This document shows positions 16,622 to 25,859 of a DNA stretch of 64,000 bases, in pieces (within the stretch, counting starts at the first letter, position 1; every line of letters begins with the position of its first letter). The translations under genes were made by a program, and so were the position numbers. Origin of the DNA: Anaerolineae bacterium (GTDB taxonomy: Bacteria; Chloroflexota; Anaerolineae; Aggregatilineales; Phototrophicaceae); assembly GCA_023382675.1 (NCBI GenBank), contig JAHDWN010000012.1, forward strand, positions 1 through 64,000, in the 5' to 3' direction. A model generated the notes under the pieces. It did not search any database, was not told where the DNA came from, and worked only from the letters and a program-made list of their open reading frames with translations.

Positions 16622-18280
16622 ATGAAATCTTCTCTCGTTAGCCCGCAGGAATGGCGGCGCGTCGCCGTGTTTGCAGTCATCTTTATGGCTCTGACGATGC
16701 TGCCCTACGTCGCGGGCTGGCTGGCTCAAACCGAGAGCCACGTGTTCAGCGGCGCGGTCATTGGTGTCGAGGATTTTCATTCCTACATCGCCAAGATGCG
16801 CCTGGGTGCGCGTGGCATCTGGGATTTCTATCTGTTCTACACGCCTGAGCCGAGTGAGCCTGTCGCCCTGGTCTTTCTGCCGTACATCTTGCCCGGACAG
16901 ATGATTGGCCGATGGCTTTCGCCGACCGACGCAGCCCTGACGCCCGCACTGGTCGTGACTTATCACGTCATGCGCATCGTTTTCGATCTGCTGCTGATCG
17001 GCGTGCTGTATCGCTTCATCGCCGCGTTCTTGAAGACACCCTCGCAGCGCATGACCGCGCTGGTACTGGCGACCCTCGGCGGTGGGTTCGGCTGGCTGCT
17101 GGCCTTTGTCAACAACAACTGGCTGGGCAGCCTGCCGCCGGACTTTTTTATCCCCGAAGGCTTTTCATTTATCCTCCTGTTGTCACTGCCGCACCTGGCG
17201 CTGGCGCGTGCAGCGCTTTTAGGCGGTTTGCTGCTGCTGATAGCCAGTGAGCGGCCAGAGCGACGCTGGATCTGGGTGCTGGGGGCAGGGATGTGCTGGT
17301 GGCTGGTCGGGTTGGCCGTGCCCTTCTACCTGGCCGTCCTTTACTGCATCCTTGGCGCATGGGGATTGGCGCTGTGGCTGCGGCAGCGCGCCTTTCCCTG
17401 GGCATTTGCACTGCGTGCCGGGCTGGCAGCCGGTCTGACGCTGCCGCTCTTTGCCTACTACACCCTCGCCTTTTCGCGCAATGCCGTGTTTGCGGCCTGG
17501 TCGGCGCAGAATCTGCTCCCGTCGCCGCATCCGCTTCAGTATCTCGTAGCCTACAGTCTATTTATCGCGCTAGGCGTCTTGGCTGCCAGATGGGCGTGGC
17601 GTCGCGCCAGACTGCAAGCGCGGTTCGCACTCCTGCTCGGGTGGATCATCATCGTGCCAGTGCTCGTTTATTTGCCGATCAATGTGCAGCGCCGAACCGC
17701 CGAGGCCGTGATCGTGCCGCTTGCTATCCTCGCGATGCATGGACTGGCGCGGATTTTGCGGCGGTTGCGTCCCCGGCAGCGGCAGCGTATACGTCGCCTT
17801 GTGCTGGCCTTTGCCAGCCTGAGCAGCCTTGTCCTGCTGATTACCGTCAGCGCGGGGGCGCTCGGTGCCGGGCTGCCGACGCACATCCCGGCGGACGCGC
17901 TGGCCGCGTTCGACTGGCTCAATCAGAATGCGCCCGAGGATTCTATTGTGCTGGCGTCAAAACTGACGGGCAATCAATTGCCTGCGTACACTAACTTGCG
18001 ACCCTATGTGGGGCATGGGCCAGAGACGCTGCTTGGTGACGAGAAAGCGGCGCTGGTAAATCGTTTCTACAGCGATCAAATGGACGCTGAAGAACGCGCC
18101 GAGTTGTACGCTTCGGTAGGTATCCGCTATGTATTCTACGGGGAAGTCGAACGCGAGATAGCTGACCCGGCCATCTCTCAACGCGGGACAACCGACCCGG
18201 CCACCTCTCAACCAGAGTGGACTGCGAATCTTGAACTGCTTTACGACCGGGGCGGCTATCGCATTTACGGCGTGCCTTAG
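16622..18280 (+). CDS. Polytopic membrane protein, glycosyltransferase-like (GT-C type)
   Basis: The 552-residue protein has roughly ten to twelve hydrophobic segments, starting at residues 14-31, and a C-terminal extracytoplasmic domain (about 425-552). An early outer loop contains VEDFHSYIAKMRLG, and acidic residues at such a place are typical of lipid-linked sugar transferases of the GT-C fold. The tail has DWLNQNAPEDSIVLAS, a pattern common after the membrane core of such enzymes. No exact family is assigned. A 30-base tandem duplication lies near the 3' end. Its stop overlaps the stop of the convergent PIN/TRAM gene. Confidence 0.75.
   Translation: MKSSLVSPQEWRRVAVFAVIFMALTMLPYVAGWLAQTESHVFSGAVIGVEDFHSYIAKMRLGARGIWDFYLFYTPEPSEPVALVFLPYILPGQMIGRWLSPTDAALTPALVVTYHVMRIVFDLLLIGVLYRFIAAFLKTPSQRMTALVLATLGGGFGWLLAFVNNNWLGSLPPDFFIPEGFSFILLLSLPHLALARAALLGGLLLLIASERPERRWIWVLGAGMCWWLVGLAVPFYLAVLYCILGAWGLALWLRQRAFPWAFALRAGLAAGLTLPLFAYYTLAFSRNAVFAAWSAQNLLPSPHPLQYLVAYSLFIALGVLAARWAWRRARLQARFALLLGWIIIVPVLVYLPINVQRRTAEAVIVPLAILAMHGLARILRRLRPRQRQRIRRLVLAFASLSSLVLLITVSAGALGAGLPTHIPADALAAFDWLNQNAPEDSIVLASKLTGNQLPAYTNLRPYVGHGPETLLGDEKAALVNRFYSDQMDAEERAELYASVGIRYVFYGEVEREIADPAISQRGTTDPATSQPEWTANLELLYDRGGYRIYGVP
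18164..18212 (+). repeat. 30-base in-frame tandem duplication
   Basis: A 19-base segment (GACCCGGCCATCTCTCAAC) at 18164-18182 recurs at 18194-18212 with a single mismatch and a 30-base period. It encodes the ten-residue units DPAISQRGTT and DPATSQPEWT near the C-terminus of the membrane protein. Confidence 0.85.
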
Positions 18281-19341
18281 GCTCGCGGCGGTGTAGGTTC
18301 TGGCGTAGCGAAGATAATCCGCCCGGTTTCCTTGTTAATCAACTTGGTCACGGTCACGTACAACGTGCGATCCATATATTGGCGTCCGTTTTCGACAATG
18401 ACCATCGTGCCATCTTCGAGATAGCCCACGCCTTGCCCGGACTCCTTGCCTTCCTGGATGATGCGCAGGGCGAAAGTCTCGCCGGGGATATACACCGAGC
18501 GCACCGCATTTGCCAGCAGATTGATATTCAGAACCGTGGCTCCCTGCGCCTCGGCCACGCGGTTGAGCGGAAAATCGATAGTGACAATCGGCGCATTGAG
18601 TTTGAGCGCCAGGGCGATCAGCTTGTCGTCGACCTCATCAATGCCTTCGATGTCGTCATCGATGATTTTGAAGGACAGCGTTGATTCGCGCTGAAGCTCC
18701 TTGAGTTTGTCCACCCCTCTGCGGCCACGATTGCGCCGCTGGGCGTCCGAGGAGTCTGCCACACGTTGAAGCTCCTGGACCACAAATCGGGGAACGACCA
18801 GCGTACCGCCAACGAAGCCGGTTTTGGCAATATCGACGATGCGACCATCGATCAAGACGCTGGTATCCAACAGAAGTTGGCGTTCCATCCCCATGCCAGC
18901 GAAGGCGCGCCGCCGACCGATGCCGAGCCAATCGGTCAAGAAGGCCCAGAACTCACGGGAACGCACCGTGAACAGTGTCAGCCCCAGGTAAGCCAGAACG
19001 ACTGAAGCAATCGGTGGCAAAATCCCGCCAAGCGGCTCTGATAGCGTTGACAGCGGATACGCGAGCAGCAGCCCCAGAAGCAGGCCGATCAGCGTGCCGA
19101 CAATCGCCATGAAGACGACCTCGACCGGCATTCCGTTGATCGTTTTACTGATGGCGCGCACAGGCCGCACCGTGAGATAAGGCGTCATGATCAAGCCGAA
19201 CAAGACGCCGATAAGAGCGAAGAGCAAGGATGAAACATCAGATGGCAGCCCGACCGAAGTGGCGGCGTCCAACCCGAAGCGCGCGCCCAGAAGCGCGCAG
19301 ATCACCATGCCGATCATGCGGAAGGTGAATTCGACGGACAT
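18277..19341 (-). CDS. Membrane-anchored PIN/TRAM-domain protein (YacL-like)
   Basis: The 354-residue protein has four N-terminal membrane segments (about 5-25, 35-55, 75-95 and 105-125). A PIN nuclease domain follows, with acidic residues in LLDTSVLID, VQELQRVAD, EVDDKLIAL and TIDFPLNRVA. A C-terminal TRAM domain has GQGVGYLEDGTMVIVEN. This is the layout of YacL-type proteins, which are putative membrane-tethered RNases. In many Firmicutes YacL the last motif is TNDFNLNKVA; here it is TIDFPLNRVA, with the Asp kept. It is monocistronic and convergent with the previous gene. Confidence 0.9.
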   Translation of the reverse strand: MSVEFTFRMIGMVICALLGARFGLDAATSVGLPSDVSSLLFALIGVLFGLIMTPYLTVRPVRAISKTINGMPVEVVFMAIVGTLIGLLLGLLLAYPLSTLSEPLGGILPPIASVVLAYLGLTLFTVRSREFWAFLTDWLGIGRRRAFAGMGMERQLLLDTSVLIDGRIVDIAKTGFVGGTLVVPRFVVQELQRVADSSDAQRRNRGRRGVDKLKELQRESTLSFKIIDDDIEGIDEVDDKLIALALKLNAPIVTIDFPLNRVAEAQGATVLNINLLANAVRSVYIPGETFALRIIQEGKESGQGVGYLEDGTMVIVENGRQYMDRTLYVTVTKLINKETGRIIFATPEPTPPRA

Positions 19342-19376
19342 AATAACGGCTCCCCATACCTGTGGATAATTGAATG

Positions 19377-19395
19377 ACGTGAATTCAAATCACGT
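19377..19395. promoter_or_regulatory. Small inverted repeat upstream of the PIN/TRAM gene
   Basis: ACGTGA (19377-19382) and TCACGT (19390-19395) are perfect 6-base inverted arms with a 7-base spacer, 36 bases before the ATG at 19341. The position suits an operator, but arms this short occur by chance. Confidence 0.25.
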
Positions 19396-19479
19396 GTCGC
19401 CGTGTAGGGAGAAAGTCAATCTGTGCTAGGCGAATGAACAATGAGTATCTGGGGATGTTAACACGCGGGCAAAGTGGCG

Positions 19480-20403
19480 TCAACGAACGATCACATTCAG
19501 CAGATGATTGGCGGTCATGACGCCGTAAATGACCCAGAGCGCGAGCGAGATTATCAATGCAACGCGCGGGAGGCGCATTGCCAATAACGCCAGGTGCAGC
19601 AGAACGCCATAGAGCGCAAGATAAGGCACGAAAAAGACCCAGGCAAAGATACCGAGCACAGGATCGTGCCGTTTCACTGCCCGCCAGGCCAGGAAAAGCC
19701 CGATCAAAAACGACACCGGCGCGCCGATTAGCGACATCGGCGCGAGATTATAGATACGCGCGGATAGGGCACCGTTCCGAATCTGATCGAGCATCTGGGT
19801 GATCCATCCAGGCCAGATCAGCAGCGAGAGGCCAATGATGAGGGCTGCCACCAGCCCGGCACGCAGTGTTTCACGCCAATCTGTGCCGAGGTAGTAACCG
19901 AAGGCCGTCTGCGGCTTCACCAGCAAGAAAGGCATACTCCAGCGGACAGGCAGCAGGAGGCCAATGCAGACCATCCACTCGATATTGAGTTCGAGGGCGG
20001 AGTCAAAGGCGACGAACGAGGTGAGTGCCAACACGATCGCGCCTCGGCTGCCGCCGAAACGATGGATCACCAGCGCGATCAGCACGTAGTAGAGAATGAG
20101 TTGAAACAGCACCGCGAGCGGTTCTGGCAGCAGACTGAAGGGCAGCAGCAGTGCCGCCGTCCAGGGTGGATTGAAGTACCCTTCGACCTGAAACGGATCG
20201 TTAACCATGCGCGCGGCGGGCAAGAAAATCCCATATTGATCGGTGAGTACATTGATGGCATTGAGCGGTTTTAACGCGAAGACCACGCCCCACCAGACCA
20301 GCGCCATCACCACTGCGATGACGAGCTTTGAGGCCAGCGACTTCGACAACACCTGGCGGCGTATCGATTTGTCGGCGTTCGTCGGGGCGGTGATCTGGGT
20401 CAT
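19480..20403 (-). CDS. Polytopic membrane protein, GT87/DUF2029-like
   Basis: The start at 20403 follows AGGACAGC and gives 307 residues; an upstream in-frame ATG at 20502 adds only a polar stretch. It has about eight hydrophobic segments. After the first comes an outer loop with DQYGIFLPAARMV and then GYFNPPWTAALLLP, which resembles the 'Y.pP....l..Pl' pattern of GT87 polyprenyl-phosphate-dependent mannosyltransferases. It is shorter than typical GT87 proteins, so the enzyme assignment is tentative. Confidence 0.65.
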   Translation of the reverse strand: MTQITAPTNADKSIRRQVLSKSLASKLVIAVVMALVWWGVVFALKPLNAINVLTDQYGIFLPAARMVNDPFQVEGYFNPPWTAALLLPFSLLPEPLAVLFQLILYYVLIALVIHRFGGSRGAIVLALTSFVAFDSALELNIEWMVCIGLLLPVRWSMPFLLVKPQTAFGYYLGTDWRETLRAGLVAALIIGLSLLIWPGWITQMLDQIRNGALSARIYNLAPMSLIGAPVSFLIGLFLAWRAVKRHDPVLGIFAWVFFVPYLALYGVLLHLALLAMRLPRVALIISLALWVIYGVMTANHLLNVIVR

Positions 20404-20864
20404 GCTGTCCTGTGTTCGGGAATGATCGTCAACTACATTCCCGATCCTAGCCGATCTGCCGCCGTTAGAGTCTTGAGAGCGCTCGCTTGTGGTGTTCGAC
20501 AAAGGGCTCCTGTGAGTGAATTCTCTCGTTTGGCTGTGCCTTCGACCTCAGAGAACAGCTTTTGGGCGAACTCATTGACAATTCAAGCGTGTTTCATTAA
20601 TCTCCCAAACCAATGTTTGCATTAATTGATTACAGGATTATCGATTTGACAATTGAAAGGGAAATTGTACTTCATCATTGAATGGCCCCGCTGCTGTGGG
20701 GCTACAGGAAAACGCTGCCGGATAGTGCAGCGGTCCATCGGAGCGATCTCTTCGCAAGTGAGATCACAACTCCTTGGCGCGAAGACGGGATCGATGCCCG
20801 GATCGCGAGTCACATGACTTCATAATTGGATAAACGAGTTGCTTCATAAGAAGGGAAAATTGTC
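20404..20864. other. 461-base divergent intergenic region
   Basis: No gene is supported here. It separates the minus-strand membrane protein from the plus-strand sugar-catabolic pair. The right half is AT-rich and contains a candidate promoter (20575-20603). A small inverted repeat ACAATT/AATTGT lies at 20649-20668. The stretch at 20680-20830 is GC-richer and shows no clear fold. Confidence 0.6.
20575..20603 (+). promoter_or_regulatory. Candidate sigma-70 promoter for the sugar-catabolic pair
   Basis: TTGACA (20575-20580) is a perfect -35 box and TAATCT (20598-20603) a fair -10 box, with a 17-base spacer. The first gene starts at 20865, so the leader would be about 255 bases and includes the ACAATT/AATTGT repeat. 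Confidence 0.5.
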
Positions 20865-21869
20865 ATGCCAAGATCGATAACGCTGTTTACCGGACAATGG
20901 GCAGATCTGACATTGGACGAACTGGCCGCGAAAGCCAAAGCAATGGGCTTTGACGGGTTAGAGCTTGCCTGCTGGGGCGACCACTTCGAGGTCGATAAAG
21001 CGCTGTCCGATGACAGCTATGTTCGAAGCCGTCACGATATTCTTGAGCGACATGGCTTGAAATGCTTTGCCATCAGCACGCATCTTGTCGGGCAGTGTGT
21101 GGCCGACGCCATGATTGATGAACGGCACAAAAGCATATTGCCGGCGCGCCTCTGGGGCGACGGTGAACCAGAAGGCGTGCGGCAGCGCTGCGCTGAAGAG
21201 GTCAAACTGACCGCTGAGGCAGCGAAAATGATGGGCGTTTCCGTCGTGAATGGTTTCACCGGCAGTCCGGTCTGGCATCTCATCTATCGCTTCCCGCCAA
21301 CCTCGGATGAGATGATTGATGCGGGTTTCCGGGACTTCGCTGACCGCTGGCGACCGATCCTGGATGCTTATGCTGAGGCTGGGATTCGCTACGCGCTGGA
21401 GGCTCACCCCGGTGAAATCGCATACGACATCTATACGGCACAGAAGACGCTGGCCGCGCTGGACGGTCACAAAGCTTTTGGCTTCAACTTCGATCCCAGC
21501 CATTTCATCCATCAGTTGTTCGACCCGGCGAACTTCATTGAGGCGTTCCCTGATCGCATTTTCCACGTTCACGTCAAAGACTCGAAGGTCAAGTTGAATG
21601 GACGCAGCAGCATTCTCGGCTCTCATCTTCAGTTTGGCGATCCACGTCGGGGTTGGGACTTTGTTTCGCCAGGACGCGGCGACATCGATCTGGAATCGAT
21701 TATTCGTGGGTTGAATCGTATCGGCTATCAGGGGCCTCTGTCTGTCGAATGGGAAGACAGCGGCATGAGCCGCGAGCATGGCGCGCGTGAAGCGGTCGAA
21801 TTCATCCGCCGCACCGATTTTGAGCCATCGTCTGTCGCGTTCGACGCGGCTTTTGCGTCGAATGACTGA
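20865..21869 (+). CDS. Sugar phosphate isomerase/epimerase-type TIM-barrel protein
   Basis: The 334-residue protein belongs to the xylose-isomerase-like TIM-barrel (AP endonuclease 2) superfamily. It starts with a barrel strand and helix ([14 protein letters not shown]) and keeps likely metal ligands in [20 protein letters not shown] and SVEWED. Relatives isomerise or epimerise keto sugars and inositol derivatives. The start at 20865 follows AAGAAGGGA. The Gfo/Idh dehydrogenase follows on the same strand after 67 bases, a very common pairing for catabolism of unusual sugars or inositols. Confidence 0.88.
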   Translation: MPRSITLFTGQWADLTLDELAAKAKAMGFDGLELACWGDHFEVDKALSDDSYVRSRHDILERHGLKCFAISTHLVGQCVADAMIDERHKSILPARLWGDGEPEGVRQRCAEEVKLTAEAAKMMGVSVVNGFTGSPVWHLIYRFPPTSDEMIDAGFRDFADRWRPILDAYAEAGIRYALEAHPGEIAYDIYTAQKTLAALDGHKAFGFNFDPSHFIHQLFDPANFIEAFPDRIFHVHVKDSKVKLNGRSSILGSHLQFGDPRRGWDFVSPGRGDIDLESIIRGLNRIGYQGPLSVEWEDSGMSREHGAREAVEFIRRTDFEPSSVAFDAAFASND

Positions 21870-21936
21870 TTGAGCGACACCAATGTTCCGACACTAAGTG
21901 CGCTATCTGCACCCAATTCAAAACCAGGAGGCATTC

Positions 21937-23136
21937 ATGGCTGAGAAAGTTGGCTTTACGACGATGGCAGGCGAACACGCGGAGGGCGAAGCGCCTGTGT
22001 TAGGTATCGGTATGCTTGGGTATGCCTTCATGGGCAAGGCTCACAGCAATGCCCTGAAGAAACTGCCCTACATGATGTACCCCCCAGTCGCCATTCCACG
22101 CCTGATCGGGATCGCTGGACGCAACCAAGCGGCGGTGCAAGAGGCGGCCAAGCGCTATGGCTATGAACGCGCTTACACCGATTGGCGGCGCATGATCCGC
22201 AATCGGAATGTCGATATATTTGACAACGGCGGCCCGAATGATGCCCATGCAACGCCAAGCATCTACGCAGCGGAGCATGGCAAGCACATCATCTGTGAAA
22301 AGCCGTTGGCGCGGTCAACCTCAGAGGCGCGGCGTATGCTTGACGCAGTCCAGAAAGCGGGCGTCAAACACATGGTGGCATTCAATTATCGATTCGTCCC
22401 TGCCATCGTCCAGGCAAAGAAGCTGCTCGAGAGCGGCGCGCTGGGGCGGATCTTTCACTTTCGCGCCGTGTATCTGCAAGAATGGATCATCGATCCAAAC
22501 TTCCCCAAGATCTGGCGCTTGGACAAAAAAGCTGCCGGCAGCGGCGCGCTCGGCGATCTAGGCGCGCACGTCATTGACCTGGCGCGATTCCTGGTGGGCG
22601 AACCTAAACGCATTTCGGCCATGACCAAGACCTTCATCGAGCAGCGCCCACTCCCCGATGGCAGTGGCACCGGCACGGTCGATGTAGACGATGCATTCGT
22701 CTCGCTGTTCGAGTTCGAAAACGGCGCGCTTGGCACCATCGAAGCATCACGTTTTTGCCAGGGGCGCAAGAACTACAACTGCATCGAAATTAACGGGGAG
22801 AACGGCTCGATCCGCTTTGATCTGGAACGCATGAATAATCTTGAGGTTTATTGGGCGAACGAAGAGCCGAAAGAAACGCGCGGTTTCCACAATGTCCTGG
22901 TGACAGAGTCACATCACCCGTACTGGGAGAACTGGTGGCCTCACGGGCATATCATCGGTTGGGAACACACGTTTGTCCACGAGTTTCACCACTTCTTCGG
23001 CGCGATTCTGGGCAAGTGGGAGGTTGCGCCCTGGGGAGCCGATTTTGTCGATGGGTACAAGAACGCCGTCATCTGTGATGCCATCTTGAAGTCATCGAAG
23101 AGCGGGCGCGCTATTGAAATCGATTACGGCCTGTAG
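21937..23136 (+). CDS. Gfo/Idh/MocA-family oxidoreductase
   Basis: The ATG at 21937 sits behind a strong AGGAGG and gives 399 residues; the upstream in-frame codons are not needed. The N-terminal NAD(P)-binding part has GIGMLGYAFMGKAHS, then CEKPLARS with the conserved EKP. The C-terminal alpha/beta substrate domain has GDLGAHVIDLARFL. Members oxidise or reduce sugar and inositol hydroxyls. With the TIM-barrel gene before it this is a likely two-gene catabolic unit. A transporter is not present in the neighbourhood. Confidence 0.9.
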   Translation: MAEKVGFTTMAGEHAEGEAPVLGIGMLGYAFMGKAHSNALKKLPYMMYPPVAIPRLIGIAGRNQAAVQEAAKRYGYERAYTDWRRMIRNRNVDIFDNGGPNDAHATPSIYAAEHGKHIICEKPLARSTSEARRMLDAVQKAGVKHMVAFNYRFVPAIVQAKKLLESGALGRIFHFRAVYLQEWIIDPNFPKIWRLDKKAAGSGALGDLGAHVIDLARFLVGEPKRISAMTKTFIEQRPLPDGSGTGTVDVDDAFVSLFEFENGALGTIEASRFCQGRKNYNCIEINGENGSIRFDLERMNNLEVYWANEEPKETRGFHNVLVTESHHPYWENWWPHGHIIGWEHTFVHEFHHFFGAILGKWEVAPWGADFVDGYKNAVICDAILKSSKSGRAIEIDYGL

Positions 23137-23139
23137 ATG

Positions 23140-23176
23140 AAAAAGCGCCAGATCGCTGACGTGGCGATCTGGCGCT
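23140..23176 (-). terminator. Intrinsic terminator for malQ, shared with the convergent gene
   Basis: Arms AGCGCCAGATCGC (23144-23156) and GCGATCTGGCGCT (23164-23176) pair perfectly over 13 bases with a 7-base loop. On the minus strand the stem runs into TTTTT (complement of 23140-23144), a classic intrinsic terminator after malQ. On the plus strand it follows the oxidoreductase stop but has no T-run. Confidence 0.9.
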
Positions 23177-23180
23177 CGGG

Positions 23181-24716
23181 TTAGCGGCTGTGATCGGGTG
23201 GCGCAGCCACGGCTCCCGGATTGCGCGCATAAAAATGCGTCAGATCGCGTAACCGCTCACGCGGCAACCAGTTGAATTGATCCTCGGTCATGCGCCAGGC
23301 CCAGTTCCCGCTCTCGACGCTTGGCGTATTCATGCGCGCCTCAGATCCCAACCCCAGCAAGTCTTGCAGCGGCAGCACACACATCCGCGCAACCGACCCC
23401 ATCGCGAGGCGAATCATTTCCCAGTTGATCTCCGTCACATAGTGACCAACGTAGCGTCCCACGTGCTCTTTAATGGTTTGCGTGGCTTCGTTGCCGTTCC
23501 ACCAGCCAACGGTCGTGTTGTTGTCGTGTGTTCCGGTATAGACGATGCAGTTCGGTGTGTAATTGTGCGGCAGAAATACATTGACACCGCTGACATCACC
23601 CCAGGCAAATTGCAGCACTTTCATGCCCGGCAGCCCAAATTGGTCGCGCAGGGCTTCCACGCCTGGCGTGATCACACCGAGATCTTCGGCAATGATCGGC
23701 AAATCGCCCAATCTATCCAGAACGGTCTCAAAGAGCTTCATGCCCGGCGCGGGCACCCATTTGCCGTGCTTGGCGGTTGGCTCGCTGGCCGGAATTTCCC
23801 AGTAGGCTTCAAAACCACGAAAATGGTCGATGCGCACGATGTCGAAAATGCTGAGCACCGCCTTCAGCCGCTTCGTCCACCAGTCAAACCCGTTCTGCTC
23901 CATCCGATCCCAGCGATAGAGCGGGTTGCCCCAGCGCTGCCCATCCTCGCTGAAATAATCTGGTGGCACACCGGCGACAACCGTGGGATTGCCCGCATCA
24001 TCCAGATAGAAGAGGTCACGCGCTGTCCAAACGTCGCTGCTATCGTGTGCGACGAAGATCGGAATGTCGCCGATGAGCTTGATACCTCTCTCATTGGCGT
24101 AGTTTTTGAGGGCATACCATTGGGTGCGGAAGACCCACTGTCGGAATTTCTGCTCGGCAATTTTGTCGGCAAGTTTCGTTTGGGCGATGCTGATAGCCGC
24201 CTTGTCGCGCAGCGCTTCGCCCCTTTCCCATTCAACCCATGGCCGCAATAAATAGTTCTCTTTGAGTGCCACAAACAACGCGAAATCATCGAGCCAGAAG
24301 CTGTTGTCTGCGCACCAGGCTTCGAAGGCGTCCCGCTGTTCAGCAGCGGCGGAGGTGGAAAAGCGCACGTAAGCGCGATTGAGCATCTTGGTGCGATACG
24401 GGATCGCCCAGCCATAGTCCACGCGATGTCGGGGGAATTCCGGCGCATCTGCGAGGTCAGCCGCCGTTAGCCAGCCAATCTCGGCCAGCCGTTCCAGACT
24501 GATGAGCAGTGGATTTCCGGCAAAGGTTGAAAGTGATTGATAAGGCGAATCGGCATAACCGGTTGGCCCCAGCGGCAGCATCTGCCACAACGATTGATCG
24601 GTGTCCTTCAGAAAATCGACAAATCGGTACGACCAATCCCCCAGATCGCCCAGTCCGTAGCGCCCTGGCAGCGATGTTGGGTGGAGTAAAACACCATTCG
24701 AACGTGCGAATTGCAT
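23181..24716 (-). CDS. malQ: 4-alpha-glucanotransferase (amylomaltase)
   Basis: The 511-residue GH77 enzyme begins SNGVLLHPTSLPGRYGLGD, a hallmark of the family. The catalytic residues are visible: nucleophile Asp in VRIDHFRGF, acid/base Glu in IAEDLGV, and the third Asp in GTHDNNTT. It moves alpha-1,4-glucan segments between oligosaccharides and is used in glycogen and maltodextrin metabolism. Length is normal for the bacterial type without the N-terminal extension. It is followed by a strong terminator and preceded by trmB, 76 bases upstream, on the same strand. Confidence 0.95.
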   Translation of the reverse strand: MQFARSNGVLLHPTSLPGRYGLGDLGDWSYRFVDFLKDTDQSLWQMLPLGPTGYADSPYQSLSTFAGNPLLISLERLAEIGWLTAADLADAPEFPRHRVDYGWAIPYRTKMLNRAYVRFSTSAAAEQRDAFEAWCADNSFWLDDFALFVALKENYLLRPWVEWERGEALRDKAAISIAQTKLADKIAEQKFRQWVFRTQWYALKNYANERGIKLIGDIPIFVAHDSSDVWTARDLFYLDDAGNPTVVAGVPPDYFSEDGQRWGNPLYRWDRMEQNGFDWWTKRLKAVLSIFDIVRIDHFRGFEAYWEIPASEPTAKHGKWVPAPGMKLFETVLDRLGDLPIIAEDLGVITPGVEALRDQFGLPGMKVLQFAWGDVSGVNVFLPHNYTPNCIVYTGTHDNNTTVGWWNGNEATQTIKEHVGRYVGHYVTEINWEMIRLAMGSVARMCVLPLQDLLGLGSEARMNTPSVESGNWAWRMTEDQFNWLPRERLRDLTHFYARNPGAVAAPPDHSR

Positions 24717-24792
24717 AGAGTCAATCCTAATAATATGAGGCCAATCTCAGGCTTCAAGTGTACCTGATTCAACACCGCGAGTCATAGGCTGC

Positions 24793-25785
24793 TCACGTAT
24801 CTTCCTGGAGTTTGATCACAAGCGTCTCTGACCCAGGATGCAAAGCCAGCAGCCAATCGCCCAGCAGCTTGACCGCAAGATGAACCCCCTCGGTCGGGCG
24901 TGGATGGCCGAGCGTGCTCAACTGCAATGTGTAGTGTCCATCGTGGCGAAGACTCAACGTGAGCGCCAGCCGCTGTTCGATGGTCGGCTCTTTGATGTGG
25001 GTTTCGAACAGGATGTGTCTATCCGAGCGCCACGGGCGCAGGAAATGAATGTAAGTACCCGCGATGGGTTGAAACTGCTTCTCTTCAAAGCTCGCTTCGA
25101 CCTCATCAAGCGTTATCGGACTATGGAAGACCAGGTGTGGCATGGGCAGTTCCTGAACAGCAGTCATCGCTGGCGGTGGTTGTTGATTGCGCCGGTAGGC
25201 AAAGTAATAGCAGCTTCGGCCGTCGCGGCGGGCTTTCATCTCGTACTTCGTGACGATGCGCTCCGGCAGTTCTGCCGCCCAGGGAACGGCCAGCACATTG
25301 TCCAATCCCGGCGTTTCTGCGAGCAACTCGTGGCTCATCTCGGCGTATTCCAGAATGTCAGTCGCCAGGTAGAACAGCCCCCCAGGCTGCAAACGATTGA
25401 CGATGACATCCAGTGTGTCGCGCTGCATGAGGCGGCGGTGACTGTGGCGCGTTCGAAACCACGGATCGGGGAAATTCACATGTATCTGGGACAGGGAAGT
25501 GGGCGTAAAAAGGTGGTGCAAGGCTGCTTCTGCCATGGCATAGACCACGCGCGTGTTGGTCAATTCCTCACGTGCGATCATGGCTTCGGCACGGGTCAGG
25601 CAGCGATTCGAGATTTCGATACCAACGACATTGTGTTCGGGGAATCGATGGGCGAGATGGCGCAAGAACGCACCTCCCCCAAAGCCAATCTCCAGGATGA
25701 GCGCCCGATCTCGCCCGAAGATCGCCTGCCAATCCGCCGGCCAGGGCAGCTTCAGAACGTTGAGCTTCTGCAATGTGTCTTTCAT
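24793..25785 (-). CDS. trmB: tRNA (guanine-N7)-methyltransferase with C-terminal extension
   Basis: Residues 1-200 match TrmB: SAM-binding LEIGFGGGAFLRHLA, then VHVNFPDPWFRTRHSHRR, where NFPDPW is the signature, and a closing TKYEMKARRDGR. It methylates G46 of tRNA. Normal bacterial TrmB is about 210-240 residues; this one has about 120 more, from around residue 205, with no motif I recognise (HLVFHSPITLDEVEAS and onward). The tail is beta-rich and might be an added RNA-binding or partner domain. The ATG start at 25785 is clear. Confidence 0.9.
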   Translation of the reverse strand: MKDTLQKLNVLKLPWPADWQAIFGRDRALILEIGFGGGAFLRHLAHRFPEHNVVGIEISNRCLTRAEAMIAREELTNTRVVYAMAEAALHHLFTPTSLSQIHVNFPDPWFRTRHSHRRLMQRDTLDVIVNRLQPGGLFYLATDILEYAEMSHELLAETPGLDNVLAVPWAAELPERIVTKYEMKARRDGRSCYYFAYRRNQQPPPAMTAVQELPMPHLVFHSPITLDEVEASFEEKQFQPIAGTYIHFLRPWRSDRHILFETHIKEPTIEQRLALTLSLRHDGHYTLQLSTLGHPRPTEGVHLAVKLLGDWLLALHPGSETLVIKLQEDT

Positions 25786-25859
25786 GCTCGTGATTGTATC
25801 GGCGCGCCGGTAGATTGGGTATGGGCGATCACATGGCTTCTTCGAGCCAGGCAGCGCAA

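Noticed and set aside
23277-24251. 324-codon frame opposite malQ
   Set aside because: All three catalytic motifs of malQ are on the other strand, so this is a shadow.
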